The notes under the pieces are model-generated. The model was not told the DNA's origin. It did no database searches and saw nothing but the letters and a program-made list of their open reading frames with translations. 64,000 nt of DNA. Origin: Rhodopseudomonas palustris (GTDB lineage Bacteria > Pseudomonadota > Alphaproteobacteria > Rhizobiales > Xanthobacteraceae). Location: the NCBI RefSeq assembly GCF_003226555.1, contig NZ_QKQS01000023.1, positions 1,369,263 to 1,433,262 on the forward strand, written 5' to 3'. Shown in pieces: positions 25,701 through 34,314 of this stretch; the first letter of the stretch is position 1; the number at the start of each line of letters is the position of its first letter. A program made the translations under genes and the position numbers.

Positions 25701-26912
25701 ATGTCTCAGAGCGCTTCAACGTCCCATCTCCTCCCGGTTTTCGCCCGAGCGGATGTCGCGTTCGAGCGCGGCGAGGGCGTCTGGCTGCACGGGACCGATG
25801 GTGAGCGCTATCTGGATTTCACCAGCGGCGTCGCCGTCAACGCGCTCGGCCATTGCCACCCGTATCTGGTCGAAGCCTTGCAGCAGCAGGCGACCAAACT
25901 GTGGCACATGTCCAACCTGTTCAAGAGCCCGGACGGCGAGAGGCTGGCGGCGCGGCTGTGCGAACAGAGCTTCGCCGACAAGGTGTTCTTCTGCAATTCG
26001 GGCGCCGAGGCGGTCGAGTGCGCGCTGAAGATGGCGCGGCACTACCACTTCTCGAAGGGCGACCCCGAGCGCACCCGGGTGATTACTTTCGAGGGCGCGT
26101 TCCACGGCCGCACGCTCGGCACGCTCGCCGCCACCGGCTCGGCAAAGTACCTGGAAGGCTACGGCCAGCCGCTCGAAGGCTTCGACCAGCTTCCGGTCGG
26201 CGACATCGACGCGTTGAAGGCTGCGATCGGTCCGGAGACTGCGGCGATCCTGATCGAGCCGCTGCAGGGCGAGGGCGGCGTGCGCTCGCCGGAGCCGGCG
26301 TTCTTCCGGGCCTTGCGCGAGCTGTGCGACGCGCACGGCCTGCTCTTGATTTTCGACGAAGTGCAGACCGGCATGGGCCGCACCGGCGAGCTGTTCGCCT
26401 ATCAGCGGCTCGGCGTCGCGCCCGATATCATGTCGCTGGCTAAAGCGCTCGGCGGCGGTTTCCCGATCGGCGCCTGCCTGTCGACCGCCGAAGCCGCCAA
26501 GGGCATGGCGCCGGGCGCGCACGGCTCGACTTTCGGCGGCAATCCGCTCGCGGTTGCGGTCGCCAACGCGGTGCTCGACGTGATGCTGCAGCCGGGCTTC
26601 TTCGACCACGTCAAGAAGATGTCGCTGCTGCTGAAGCAGAAGCTCGCCGGCGTCGTCGATCGGCATCCGCGCGTGGTCAGCGAGATCCGCGGCGAAGGAT
26701 TGCTGCTCGGCCTCAAGGCGGTGGTGCCGTCGCCGGAGCTGATCGCGGCGCTGCGGGCCGAGAAGCTGCTCACCGTCGGCGCCAGCGACAACGTCGTGCG
26801 CCTGCTGCCGCCGCTGATCGTCAGCGAGGCCGAACTCGACGAAGCGATCGGGCGATTGGAGCGCGCCTGCGTCACGCTTGCCGGACAGCCGACGCAGAAG
26901 GAGACGGTGTGA
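25701..26912 (+). CDS. argD: Acetylornithine aminotransferase
   Basis: A 403-residue PLP enzyme of arginine biosynthesis that transfers the amino group of glutamate to N-acetylglutamate semialdehyde. Class III aminotransferase features are [17 protein letters not shown] (phosphate pocket), [15 protein letters not shown] (cofactor aspartate), and the PLP lysine in [13 protein letters not shown] near residue 250. It is followed by argF with the stop and start codons overlapping by one base. It has its own promoter and a hairpin-bearing leader. Confidence 0.95.
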   Translation: MSQSASTSHLLPVFARADVAFERGEGVWLHGTDGERYLDFTSGVAVNALGHCHPYLVEALQQQATKLWHMSNLFKSPDGERLAARLCEQSFADKVFFCNSGAEAVECALKMARHYHFSKGDPERTRVITFEGAFHGRTLGTLAATGSAKYLEGYGQPLEGFDQLPVGDIDALKAAIGPETAAILIEPLQGEGGVRSPEPAFFRALRELCDAHGLLLIFDEVQTGMGRTGELFAYQRLGVAPDIMSLAKALGGGFPIGACLSTAEAAKGMAPGAHGSTFGGNPLAVAVANAVLDVMLQPGFFDHVKKMSLLLKQKLAGVVDRHPRVVSEIRGEGLLLGLKAVVPSPELIAALRAEKLLTVGASDNVVRLLPPLIVSEAELDEAIGRLERACVTLAGQPTQKETV

Positions 26913-27841
26913 TGAGTAGCAACATGCCGCGGCACTTCCTCGATCTCACCGAGCTGCCGACCTCGGAACTGCGCAACATGCTCGCCGCCGCCGTCGCCAT
27001 GAAGGCGAAGCGCAAGGCGAACGCCGATGCCGACAAGCCGCTCGCCGGCAAGACGCTGGCGATGATCTTCGACAAGCCGTCGACCCGCACCCGGGTGTCG
27101 TTCGATGTCGGCATGCGCCAGCTCGGCGGCGAGTCGATCATGCTGACCGGGCAGGAGATGCAGCTCGGCCGCGGCGAGACCATCGCCGACACCGCGCGGG
27201 TGTTGTCGCGCTTCGTCGACATCATCATGATCCGCATCCTCAATCACGAGGCCCTGCTCGAGCTCGCCGCCAACGCCACCGTGCCGGTGATCAACGGCCT
27301 GACCCGCAAGTCGCATCCGTGCCAGGTGATGGCCGACGTGATGACGTTCGAGGAGCATCGCGGCTCGATCAAGGGCGCGACCGTGGCCTGGACCGGCGAC
27401 GACAACAACGTGCTGGCGTCGTTCGCCCACGCCGCGCAGCGCTTCGAGTTCAAGCTCAACATCGCCACCCCGCCGCAGCTCTCGCCCAGCAAGGCGCTGC
27501 GCGACTGGATCAAGACCAGCGGCGCGGCGATCAGCATCGGCACCGATCCGGAGGAAGCCGTGCGCGGCGCCGACTGCGTCGTCACCGACACCTGGGTGTC
27601 GATGGGCGACAAGGACGGCGAACATCGCCACAATTTGCTCAAGCCGTATCAGGTCAACGCCAAGCTGATGTCGCTCGCCCACAAGGACGCGATCTTCATG
27701 CACTGCCTGCCGGCGCATCGCGGCGAGGAGGTCACCGACGAGGTGATCGACGGCCCGCAATCGGTGGTGTTCGACGAGGCCGAAAACCGCCTGCACGCCC
27801 AAAAGGGCATTTTGGCCTGGTGCCTCGGCGCGGTGGCGTAG
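26912..27841 (+). CDS. argF: Ornithine carbamoyltransferase
   Basis: A 309-residue cytoplasmic enzyme that makes citrulline from ornithine and carbamoyl phosphate. The carbamoyl-phosphate motif is [10 protein letters not shown], the ornithine-site sequences are MGDKDGE and [11 protein letters not shown], and [14 protein letters not shown] is also present. The ATG at 26912 is used; it overlaps the argD stop by one base, and an in-frame GTG one codon earlier is possible. It forms an operon with argD. Confidence 0.96.
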   Translation: MSSNMPRHFLDLTELPTSELRNMLAAAVAMKAKRKANADADKPLAGKTLAMIFDKPSTRTRVSFDVGMRQLGGESIMLTGQEMQLGRGETIADTARVLSRFVDIIMIRILNHEALLELAANATVPVINGLTRKSHPCQVMADVMTFEEHRGSIKGATVAWTGDDNNVLASFAHAAQRFEFKLNIATPPQLSPSKALRDWIKTSGAAISIGTDPEEAVRGADCVVTDTWVSMGDKDGEHRHNLLKPYQVNAKLMSLAHKDAIFMHCLPAHRGEEVTDEVIDGPQSVVFDEAENRLHAQKGILAWCLGAVA

Positions 27842-27873
27842 TTACTCCTCCATTTTGAGCGGAGCGCTCGCAG

Positions 27874-28063
27874 TCCCCTTCCCCCTTGCGGGGAGGGTCG
27901 GCCGAGCGAAGCGGAGGCCGGGGTGGGGGTGCCGCGAGCACTGAGCGTGTGGCTACCCCCACCCGACCGGCCTTACGGCAAAGCCGATGCAAAGCATCGG
28001 CGTGTCTTTCTTAAGACGGCGGCCGGAGGCCGCCTTTGCACCCTCCCCGCAAGGGGGAGGGGG
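27874..28063. repeat. Nested inverted-repeat element (about 190 bp)
   Basis: The outer arms are 25 bases each (27874-27898 and 28039-28063) and match in 24 of 25 positions as an inverted repeat. They are rich in C runs (CCCCCTTGCGGGGAGGG core). A second inverted pair with G and C runs lies inside, around 27918-27933 and 27954-27970. The whole could fold into one large cruciform, like Rhizobiales RIME/MITE-like intergenic repeats. No gene is visible between argF and hslO. Confidence 0.7.
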
Positions 28064-28149
28064 ATTAAAGCCTGCTCCGCGGCATCGCTGCCATTCGCCC
28101 TCCAGCCCGGCCCTTTCGATCTTCGTCCTTCGCCCCCAGATAAGCGCCC

Positions 28150-29151
28150 ATGACCTCACACAGCCCCGATCCCCGGACCACCGACAATCCCTCCGTGCGT
28201 GCGCCGTCGGCGGTGCCGATCGACGACAGCGTGCTGCCGTTCGAGGTCGGTCCGCTCGATCTGCGCGGCCGGCTGACCAAGCTCGGCCCGGCGCTCGACG
28301 AACTGCTCGCCAAGCACGCTTATCCGGCCCCTGTCGCCAAGCTGCTCGGCGAGGCGATCGTGCTGGCGACGCTGCTCGGCTCGTCGCTGAAATTCGACGG
28401 CCGCTTCATCCTGCAGACCCAGACCGATGGCCCGGTGTCGTTCCTGATCGTCGACTTCCAGGCGCCCGACCGGCTGCGCGCTTATGCACGCTACGACGAG
28501 GCCCGGCTGGAGCCCGGGCTGTCGTCCGGCGCGCTGCTCGGCAGCGGCCATCTGGCGATGACCATCGACCAGGGCCCGGACATGCGGCGCTATCAGGGCC
28601 TCGTCGCTCTGGACGGCGGCGGGCTGGAGGAAGCCGCGCACGAATACTTCCTGCGCTCGGAACAGATTCCGACGCGGGTGCGGCTCGCGGTCGGCGAGGA
28701 GTGGCGCGGCGGCGAGGGGGGCCGGCATCACTGGCGCGCCGGCGGCATGCTGCTGCAGTTCTTGCCCAAGAGCCCCGAGCGCGCCCGTCAGGCCGATCTG
28801 CATCCGGGCGACGCGCCGGAAGGCACCGTCACCCATACGGTCGAGGAAGACGATGCCTGGGTCGAAGGCCAGTCGCTGATCGCCACCGTCGAGGACGTCG
28901 AACTGATCGATCCGGCTCTGTCCGGCGAGCGGCTGCTGTTCCGGCTGTTCCACGAGCGCGGCGTGCGGGTGTTCTCGTCGCTGCCGATGAAGGCGGAATG
29001 CTCGTGCTCGCGCGAAGCCGTCGCCGGCATGCTGTCCCGCTTCGCCCCCGCCGACCGCGCCGACATGGTCAAGGACGGCAAGGTCGTGGTGACCTGCGAG
29101 TTCTGTTCATCGGTGTACGAATTTACGCCGCAAGAGGCGGGGGTGGAGTAA
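28150..29151 (+). CDS. hslO: Redox-regulated chaperone Hsp33
   Basis: A 333-residue cytoplasmic holdase activated by oxidation. The C-terminus carries the zinc-binding redox switch CSC (in MKAECSCSREAV) and CEFC (in VVTCEFCSSVYEF), the classical CxC...CxxC arrangement. The main domain contains VSFLIVDFQAPDRLRAYARY and LGSGHLAMTIDQG. The protein is somewhat longer than E. coli Hsp33 because of a variable N-terminal extension of about 30 residues. It stands alone between two repeat elements. Confidence 0.95.
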   Translation: MTSHSPDPRTTDNPSVRAPSAVPIDDSVLPFEVGPLDLRGRLTKLGPALDELLAKHAYPAPVAKLLGEAIVLATLLGSSLKFDGRFILQTQTDGPVSFLIVDFQAPDRLRAYARYDEARLEPGLSSGALLGSGHLAMTIDQGPDMRRYQGLVALDGGGLEEAAHEYFLRSEQIPTRVRLAVGEEWRGGEGGRHHWRAGGMLLQFLPKSPERARQADLHPGDAPEGTVTHTVEEDDAWVEGQSLIATVEDVELIDPALSGERLLFRLFHERGVRVFSSLPMKAECSCSREAVAGMLSRFAPADRADMVKDGKVVVTCEFCSSVYEFTPQEAGVE

Positions 29152-29154
29152 GTC

Positions 29155-29238
29155 GTAGGATGCGTTGAGCCGAAGGCGAAACGCATCACCGCTTGCATAC
29201 TCTCTCCTGGGTTTCGCTTCGCTCAACCCAGGCTACGA
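29155..29238. repeat. Palindromic intergenic repeat
   Basis: The segment contains two small hairpins: one with GATGCGTT / AACGCATC arms (29158-29187) and one with CCTGGGTT / AACCCAGG arms (29206-29232). It lies in the 95-base gap between the hslO and apaG stop codons and could also serve as a bidirectional terminator. It differs from the other repeat families in the window. Confidence 0.6.
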
Positions 29239-29246
29239 GCGCACGA

Positions 29247-29639
29247 TCAATTCAACGTCCGCTTCCCCTCCGGACTGTCCAGCGAGAACGCCGGGACGTC
29301 GATCTCGAAGGTTTCGCCGGTTTCGCTTTCCATCTGGTAGCGACCGGCCATGAAGCCGGAGGCGGTGGGGAGGGGGACGCCGCTGGTGTATTCGAACCGC
29401 TCGCCGGGCGCGAGCACCGGCTGTTCGCCGACCACGCCTTCGCCGCGGACTTCCTGGGTGCGGCCGGAGGCGTCGGTGATCACCCAATGCCGGGTGCGCA
29501 GTTGCACGGTTTCCTCGCCCGAATTGGTGATCACCACGGTGTAGGACCAAAAATATTGGCGGTTCTCCGCCGAGGAACGCTCAGGCAGGTAATTGGGCTC
29601 AACGGTCACTTCAATCCGGCGGGTGACGGCGCGGTACAT
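29247..29639 (-). CDS. apaG: Co2+/Mg2+ efflux-associated protein ApaG
   Basis: A 130-residue ApaG/DUF525 protein with an immunoglobulin-like beta fold, recognised from [30 protein letters not shown] and the GSGF-like [12 protein letters not shown] region. The ATG at 29639 gives the standard start ([15 protein letters not shown]). A much longer open frame upstream is not coding. The exact biochemical role is unsettled in the family; pyrophosphate or metal-related functions have been proposed. Confidence 0.93.
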   Translation of the reverse strand: MYRAVTRRIEVTVEPNYLPERSSAENRQYFWSYTVVITNSGEETVQLRTRHWVITDASGRTQEVRGEGVVGEQPVLAPGERFEYTSGVPLPTASGFMAGRYQMESETGETFEIDVPAFSLDSPEGKRTLN

Positions 29640-29889
29640 GGCTCGACTTCCAACTTTTGGCGCAAATATAGCGAAAAGCACTGTTGAAACCAATCGTTCG
29701 GAACGATTTTCAGGTTGTGGCGGCAGCGCCTCCGCGGTTTCAACATAGTTCGGGGCTAGCCGGCATGAGCGCCGGAGCGGCAACTTATATGCTGCGTCAG
29801 GGCGTCCGTGGATGCTGTCCGACGCTTCGTCGCCGGCGCCGCGGCTGCTATAGCAACGACGGGCGCATGCCGCGCCGCAGCGGAGCCGC

Positions 29890-31155
29890 ATGACTCCTCC
29901 CGCCACCACCGTTGTCGAGCCGGTCGCAGCTGTGCCGCCCGCAGGCGGTCCGCCGGCCGAGCCGGCTGAGCCTCCGTCGCAGCCGGCGGCCCTGCCGCCG
30001 CGCAAGGTGGTGCCGAAGCGGGAGTTGCGGCTCGACCTGTTCCGCGGTCTGGCGTTGTGGCTGATCTTCATCGACCATCTGCCGGCCAATGTGCTGACGT
30101 GGTTCACGCTGCGGAATTACGGCTTCTCGGACGCGACCGAGATCTTCATCTTCATCTCCGGCTACACCGCCGCGTTCGTCTACGGCAAGGCGATGACCGA
30201 GCTCGGCTTCGTGGTGGCCGCCGCGCGCATCCTGAAGCGGGTCTGGCAGATCTACGTCGCCCACGTCTTCCTGTTCACGATCTTTCTGGCCGAGATCTCC
30301 TATGTCGCGACCAGCTTCCAGAACCCGCTGTATTCCGAGGAAATGGGCATCCTCGACTTCCTCAAGCAGCCCGACGTCACCATCGTGCAGGCGCTGCTGC
30401 TGCGGTTTCGGCCTGTCAATATGGACGTGCTGCCGCTGTACATCGTGCTGATGTTCTTCCTGCCGCCGATCCTGTGGCTGATGCGGCGCTGGCCGGACAC
30501 CACGCTGGCGCTGGCGACGCTGCTCTACGCCGCGACCTGGCAGTTCGACCTGCATCTGACCGCCTATCCGAGCGGCGCCTGGGTGTTCAATCCATATGCC
30601 TGGCAGCTGCTGTTCGTGTTCGGCGCCTGGTGCGCGATGGGCGGAGCCAAGCGGCTGTCGCGGGTGCTGGCGTCGAAAGTGACGCTGTGGCTGGCGGCCG
30701 TTTATCTGGCGGCCGCGTTCTATGTCACACTCACCTGGTACACGCCGCAATTGTTCCACACCCTGCCGAAATGGCTCGAGCAGTGGATGTATCCGATCGA
30801 CAAGCCGAACCTCGACGTGCTGCGGTTCGCGCATTTCCTGGCGCTGGCGGCCCTGACGGTGCGGTTCATTCCGCGCGACTGGCCGGCGCTGAACTCGCTG
30901 TGGTTGCGGCCGCTGATCCTGTGCGGTCAGCACTCGCTGGAGATTTTCTGCATTGGCATCTTTCTCGCTTTCGCCGGCTATTTCATCCTGGCGGAGGTTG
31001 CAGGCGGTGCATTGCTGCATTTTGTCGTCAGCTTGTCAGGGATTTGCATCATGTCTGCCGCCGCATGGCTGTTCTCGTGGTACAAGAATGTGGCGAGCAA
31101 GGCCGGGTCGCGGACACCGCCGGATGCCGACCTCGCGGGAGGCGATGCAGCATGA
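29890..31155 (+). CDS. opgC: OpgC protein (osmoregulated periplasmic glucan acyl-modification, membrane acyltransferase-like)
   Basis: A 421-residue integral membrane protein with about ten helices after a proline-rich N-terminal tail (residues 1-40). The OpgC domain starts at [22 protein letters not shown] and includes [18 protein letters not shown]. OpgC family members transfer succinyl groups onto osmoregulated periplasmic glucans. No opgG/opgH glucan synthesis genes are in the window. Its stop overlaps the start of an SGNH-hydrolase-like gene (ATGA), and a second such gene follows, so this is a three-gene surface-glycan modification operon. Confidence 0.9.
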   Translation: MTPPATTVVEPVAAVPPAGGPPAEPAEPPSQPAALPPRKVVPKRELRLDLFRGLALWLIFIDHLPANVLTWFTLRNYGFSDATEIFIFISGYTAAFVYGKAMTELGFVVAAARILKRVWQIYVAHVFLFTIFLAEISYVATSFQNPLYSEEMGILDFLKQPDVTIVQALLLRFRPVNMDVLPLYIVLMFFLPPILWLMRRWPDTTLALATLLYAATWQFDLHLTAYPSGAWVFNPYAWQLLFVFGAWCAMGGAKRLSRVLASKVTLWLAAVYLAAAFYVTLTWYTPQLFHTLPKWLEQWMYPIDKPNLDVLRFAHFLALAALTVRFIPRDWPALNSLWLRPLILCGQHSLEIFCIGIFLAFAGYFILAEVAGGALLHFVVSLSGICIMSAAAWLFSWYKNVASKAGSRTPPDADLAGGDAA

Positions 31156-31931
31156 AGGCCGTGGCGATGGCCGGCTTGGGTTGGATGGCGGCCGCGGCGT
31201 TGCTGATGGCGGTCGGACTGTCGTCTCCGGCCGTTGCGGCCCAGGACACTCCCTCTTGCGTGCCGCCGGCCTATCTGCTCGCGACCGAAGCCAAGCTGAA
31301 GGGTGTCGCAGCAGCCCTGAAGACCACCCGCAAGCTCGACATCCTGGTGGTCGGCAGCCGTTCCTCGGCCATCCTGTCGGCCGAGAACAGCTCGTATCCG
31401 GGAAGGTTGCAGGCGCTGCTGCGAGATCGGTTCCCGGGGGTGACCGTCAATGTGACGGTCGAGATGCGGCCGAAGCGGACGGCCGTAGACGTGGCCGGCG
31501 GGCTCGGGACCCTGGTCGCCGAACGCAAGCCGGTGCTGGTGATCTGGCAGACCGGGACCTACGACGCGATCCGCTCGATCGATCCGGACGAGTTCCGCAC
31601 CGCCCTCGGCCAGGGCATCGATGCGGTGAAGCAGGCCGGCGCTGACATGATCTTGATGAATTTGCAGTATAGTCCCCGCACCGAGACCATGATCAATCCG
31701 GCGCCCTATCTCGACGCAATGCGGGTGGTGGCGCAGGAGCACGATGTTCCGCTGTTCGACCGTTTTGCCCTGATGCGCCACTGGAACGAGACCGGCGAAT
31801 TCGATCTGTTCAGCCCGGCGCCTGGGATCGATCTGGCACTGCGCGTCCACAATTGTCTGGCGCGGGCGCTGATGGCGCTCGTGATCGAGGCGGCGCAGAC
31901 CGATCCGGCGGAGGTAAGGATCCAGCGTTGA
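31152..31931 (+). CDS. SGNH/GDSL hydrolase-like periplasmic protein with degenerate catalytic blocks
   Basis: A 259-residue protein with a signal peptide (cleavage near AVAAQDTP). The fold is recognised from ILVVGSRSSAIL (block I), a VIWQTGTYDAI block III and the terminal region. Compared with its downstream paralogue it lacks the Asp-x-x-His of block V: PGIDLALRVHNCLARAL stands where the partner has ADGLHMNDWGY. It may be catalytically altered or a non-enzymatic partner. It overlaps opgC by four bases at its start and the next gene by one base, indicating tight coupling. Confidence 0.78.
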   Translation: MKAVAMAGLGWMAAAALLMAVGLSSPAVAAQDTPSCVPPAYLLATEAKLKGVAAALKTTRKLDILVVGSRSSAILSAENSSYPGRLQALLRDRFPGVTVNVTVEMRPKRTAVDVAGGLGTLVAERKPVLVIWQTGTYDAIRSIDPDEFRTALGQGIDAVKQAGADMILMNLQYSPRTETMINPAPYLDAMRVVAQEHDVPLFDRFALMRHWNETGEFDLFSPAPGIDLALRVHNCLARALMALVIEAAQTDPAEVRIQR

Positions 31932-32887
31932 TGAGAGTTCGTTTCCGGTTCACCGCCGCGGCCGCGGCGCTGCTGTCGATGATGCTGATCCTGCAGCCGA
32001 CCTCGCCCGCCCTGGCGCAGGATCAGGCGGTTGCCGCCGATCCCATTCCCCAACCGGGGCAAGGCGAGATCGATGTCGCCGCGCTCGAGCGCCACAAGGG
32101 CATCGCCGGCAAGACGCTCGACAAGATCAAGGACGTCGCCCGGCAGGCGGGCGACATTCTGGCCCGGGTGCCGTGTCTGCCGCCCAAGGGCGGCGCCAAG
32201 TCGATGGGAACGCTGCCGCACGTCGCCCATAAGCTGGCCGAAGGCAGGCCGGTGGTGATCGTGGCGTTCGGCTCGTCCTCGACGCAAGGCTACGGCTCGA
32301 GTTCGCCGGCCTTCAACTATCCGAACCGGCTCGCCGCGCAGCTCCGCCGTCATTATCCGAGCTCGGCCATCACCGTGATCAACAGCGGGGTCGGCGGCGA
32401 GGACGCCCGCGACATGATGAAACGGCTCAAGTCCACGGTGCTCGACGCCAAGCCGGATCTGGTGATCTGGCAGGTGGGTACCAATGCCATTCTGCACGAC
32501 CTCGCGGCCGACAAGACCGCCAGCCTGGTGGAAGAGGGGATCTCGGTGATCCAGGCGTCGCAGGCCGACGTGGTGCTGGTCGATCCGCAATACGCGCCTC
32601 GCGTCAACGAGCGCGGCGAGAACGCCGGCAAGACCGTGAAGTTGCTCGGCCGGCTCGCCGAGCTGCGCCGCGTCGGCATCTTCCCGCGGTTCGAAGTGAT
32701 GAAGGAATGGCACGAGCAGTATGCGATGCCGTTCGATAAGTTCGTGATCGCCGACGGGCTGCACATGAACGACTGGGGCTATGCCTGCTTCGCGCAGTTG
32801 CTCGGCGACGGCATCATTCGCTCGGTCGGTCAGATCAAGCTCGGCACCGCGGGGCCGGGCGAAGTCACAGCGTATCGGCCGATGTGA
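31931..32887 (+). CDS. SGNH/GDSL hydrolase, putative periplasmic O-acyl esterase or transferase
   Basis: A 318-residue exported protein (signal peptide ends near ALAQD). SGNH blocks are intact: FGSSSTQGYG (nucleophile serine), NSGVGGEDARD (Gly), QVGTNAI (Asn) and ADGLHMNDWGY (Asp-x-x-His). The ATG at 31931 overlaps the previous stop by one base (TGATG). With opgC upstream, the likely substrate is an acyl group on periplasmic glucan or another surface glycan; this is an inference from the operon. It ends just before convergent L,D-transpeptidase genes. Confidence 0.85.
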   Translation: MRVRFRFTAAAAALLSMMLILQPTSPALAQDQAVAADPIPQPGQGEIDVAALERHKGIAGKTLDKIKDVARQAGDILARVPCLPPKGGAKSMGTLPHVAHKLAEGRPVVIVAFGSSSTQGYGSSSPAFNYPNRLAAQLRRHYPSSAITVINSGVGGEDARDMMKRLKSTVLDAKPDLVIWQVGTNAILHDLAADKTASLVEEGISVIQASQADVVLVDPQYAPRVNERGENAGKTVKLLGRLAELRRVGIFPRFEVMKEWHEQYAMPFDKFVIADGLHMNDWGYACFAQLLGDGIIRSVGQIKLGTAGPGEVTAYRPM

Positions 32888-32997
32888 GCCGCGTGGATCG
32901 AGGGCCCGGTTCTGATCGATCAGAATCGGAGATCTCGACTTCTTGCTGCGGCGTGTGTCCTGCGGCCGAACCAGTTTCAACGTCGCCCGAAACCGTT

Positions 32998-33639
32998 CTA
33001 TCGCACGACCACCTTGGCGCCCTTCGGCACCCGGCCATACAGATCGATGACGTCCTGGTTCAGCATCCGGATGCAGCCGGACGACACCGCGTGTCCGATC
33101 GTCCACGGCTCTGTGGTGCCGTGGATCCGGAACAGCGTGTCCCTGCCGTTCTTGTAGAGATACAGCGCCCGCGGCCCGAGCGGGTTGTTCTCTCCCCCGT
33201 CCATGCCTTTGGCCCATTTTCCGTAGCGCTCCGGTTCGCGGGCGATCATGTTCGGGGTCGGCGTCCAGTGCGGCCACTCCGCCTTGCGGCCGACCTCGGC
33301 GGTGCCGGTGAATTCAAGCCCGGCTTTGCCGACGCCAACGCCGTAGCGCAGCGCCTTGCCGCCCTCCATCACCAGATAAAGGAAGCGCTTGCGCGGATCG
33401 ACCACCACGGTGCCCGGCGGTTCGGTGGTGCTGTAGTCGACCAACTGACGGACGTAAGCGGGATCGAGATCGTCCGCAGCAACGCCGGCGATCGGGTGTT
33501 GTTCAGTGTCGATCGCGGCGTAGCGGGCCGCGACCGCGGTGCTCACGGCGGCGGTCGGCGAAGGAATTTGTTCCGTTGTCACGCAACCGCCGAGTGCGAC
33601 GGCGGCGATGGCCAGAACCAGTACAGAGCGGGACAGCAT
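32998..33639 (-). CDS. L,D-transpeptidase lipoprotein
   Basis: A 213-residue YkuD-family enzyme with a lipobox (LGGC, Cys19), so it should be anchored in the membrane as a lipoprotein. The catalytic segment is RIHGTTEPWTIGHAVSSGCIRML; apart from the lipidated residue this is its only cysteine. It forms peptidoglycan cross-links or attaches proteins to peptidoglycan. The gene follows the DsbA-like gene by 19 bases, which in turn follows dsbD by 23 bases. A thiol-protection link between them is therefore plausible, since DsbD-DsbG reduces such transpeptidases in E. coli. Confidence 0.92.
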   Translation of the reverse strand: MLSRSVLVLAIAAVALGGCVTTEQIPSPTAAVSTAVAARYAAIDTEQHPIAGVAADDLDPAYVRQLVDYSTTEPPGTVVVDPRKRFLYLVMEGGKALRYGVGVGKAGLEFTGTAEVGRKAEWPHWTPTPNMIAREPERYGKWAKGMDGGENNPLGPRALYLYKNGRDTLFRIHGTTEPWTIGHAVSSGCIRMLNQDVIDLYGRVPKGAKVVVR

Positions 33640-33658
33640 TTGTTGTGATCGGCCTCGA

Positions 33659-34291
33659 TTACTTCGCCGTCCGGCGGCCGCGCGCTTGCGCCACCACCTT
33701 CTTGAAGGCGTCGGCGTCGAGCGCGGCGGCGACCTTGTAGGGGCCGATCAGATACACGGGCGTCCCCTGCAGCCCCATCGCGTCGGCCTGCGACAGCGTC
33801 CGCCGCAGCAATGCGGTGATCGCGTCGCCATGGGCGGCGAGGTCGCTTTGCAGCTTGGTCATGTCCACGCCGGAGGCCGCAACGGCATCGCGCATCTGAT
33901 CCTTTGAGATGCCGCGGCCGGGGATCGCCATCATCGCATCATGGGCTGCCTGATACTTGCCCTGATACTTCGCCCCCAGCGCCATCTGCGCGCCGTAGAC
34001 CGAAGCCTCGGTGAGGATCGGCCAGTCCTTGTAGACCAGCCGGATCTTGCCGTCGCTGCGCACCACCTTCTCGAGGTCGGGCTCGGCTTTCTTGCAATAC
34101 GGGCAGTTGTAGTCGAAGTAGGCCACGATGGTGACGTCGCCCTTCGGGTTGCCGGCCTCCGGCGCGTCCGGGTCGCGCAAGATCGCGTCGACGTCCACTC
34201 CCTCGGCCCAGGCCTTCGGCGCGCCGAAATACTTCACCAGCGGCACCGCCGCGAGCGCACCGAGGATCATCAGCGACTGTCTGCGATTCAT
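33659..34291 (-). CDS. DsbA-like thioredoxin-fold protein (DSBA oxidoreductase family)
   Basis: A 210-residue periplasmic protein with a twin-Arg-like start (MNRRQSLMILGALAAVPLV). The active site CPYC is at Cys63/Cys66 in AYFDYNCPYCKKAEPDLE, and the cis-proline loop is GLQGTPVYLIG. The ATG at 34291 follows an excellent AGGAGGAAG site; the open frame upstream is antisense-like sequence through dsbD. Placed between dsbD and an L,D-transpeptidase gene, it may act as a reductant or chaperone (DsbG/ScsC-like) rather than as an oxidant, but the motif alone does not decide this. Confidence 0.9.
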   Translation of the reverse strand: MNRRQSLMILGALAAVPLVKYFGAPKAWAEGVDVDAILRDPDAPEAGNPKGDVTIVAYFDYNCPYCKKAEPDLEKVVRSDGKIRLVYKDWPILTEASVYGAQMALGAKYQGKYQAAHDAMMAIPGRGISKDQMRDAVAASGVDMTKLQSDLAAHGDAITALLRRTLSQADAMGLQGTPVYLIGPYKVAAALDADAFKKVVAQARGRRTAK

Positions 34292-34314
34292 ATCTTCCTC
34301 CTGCAGGATGGTGG

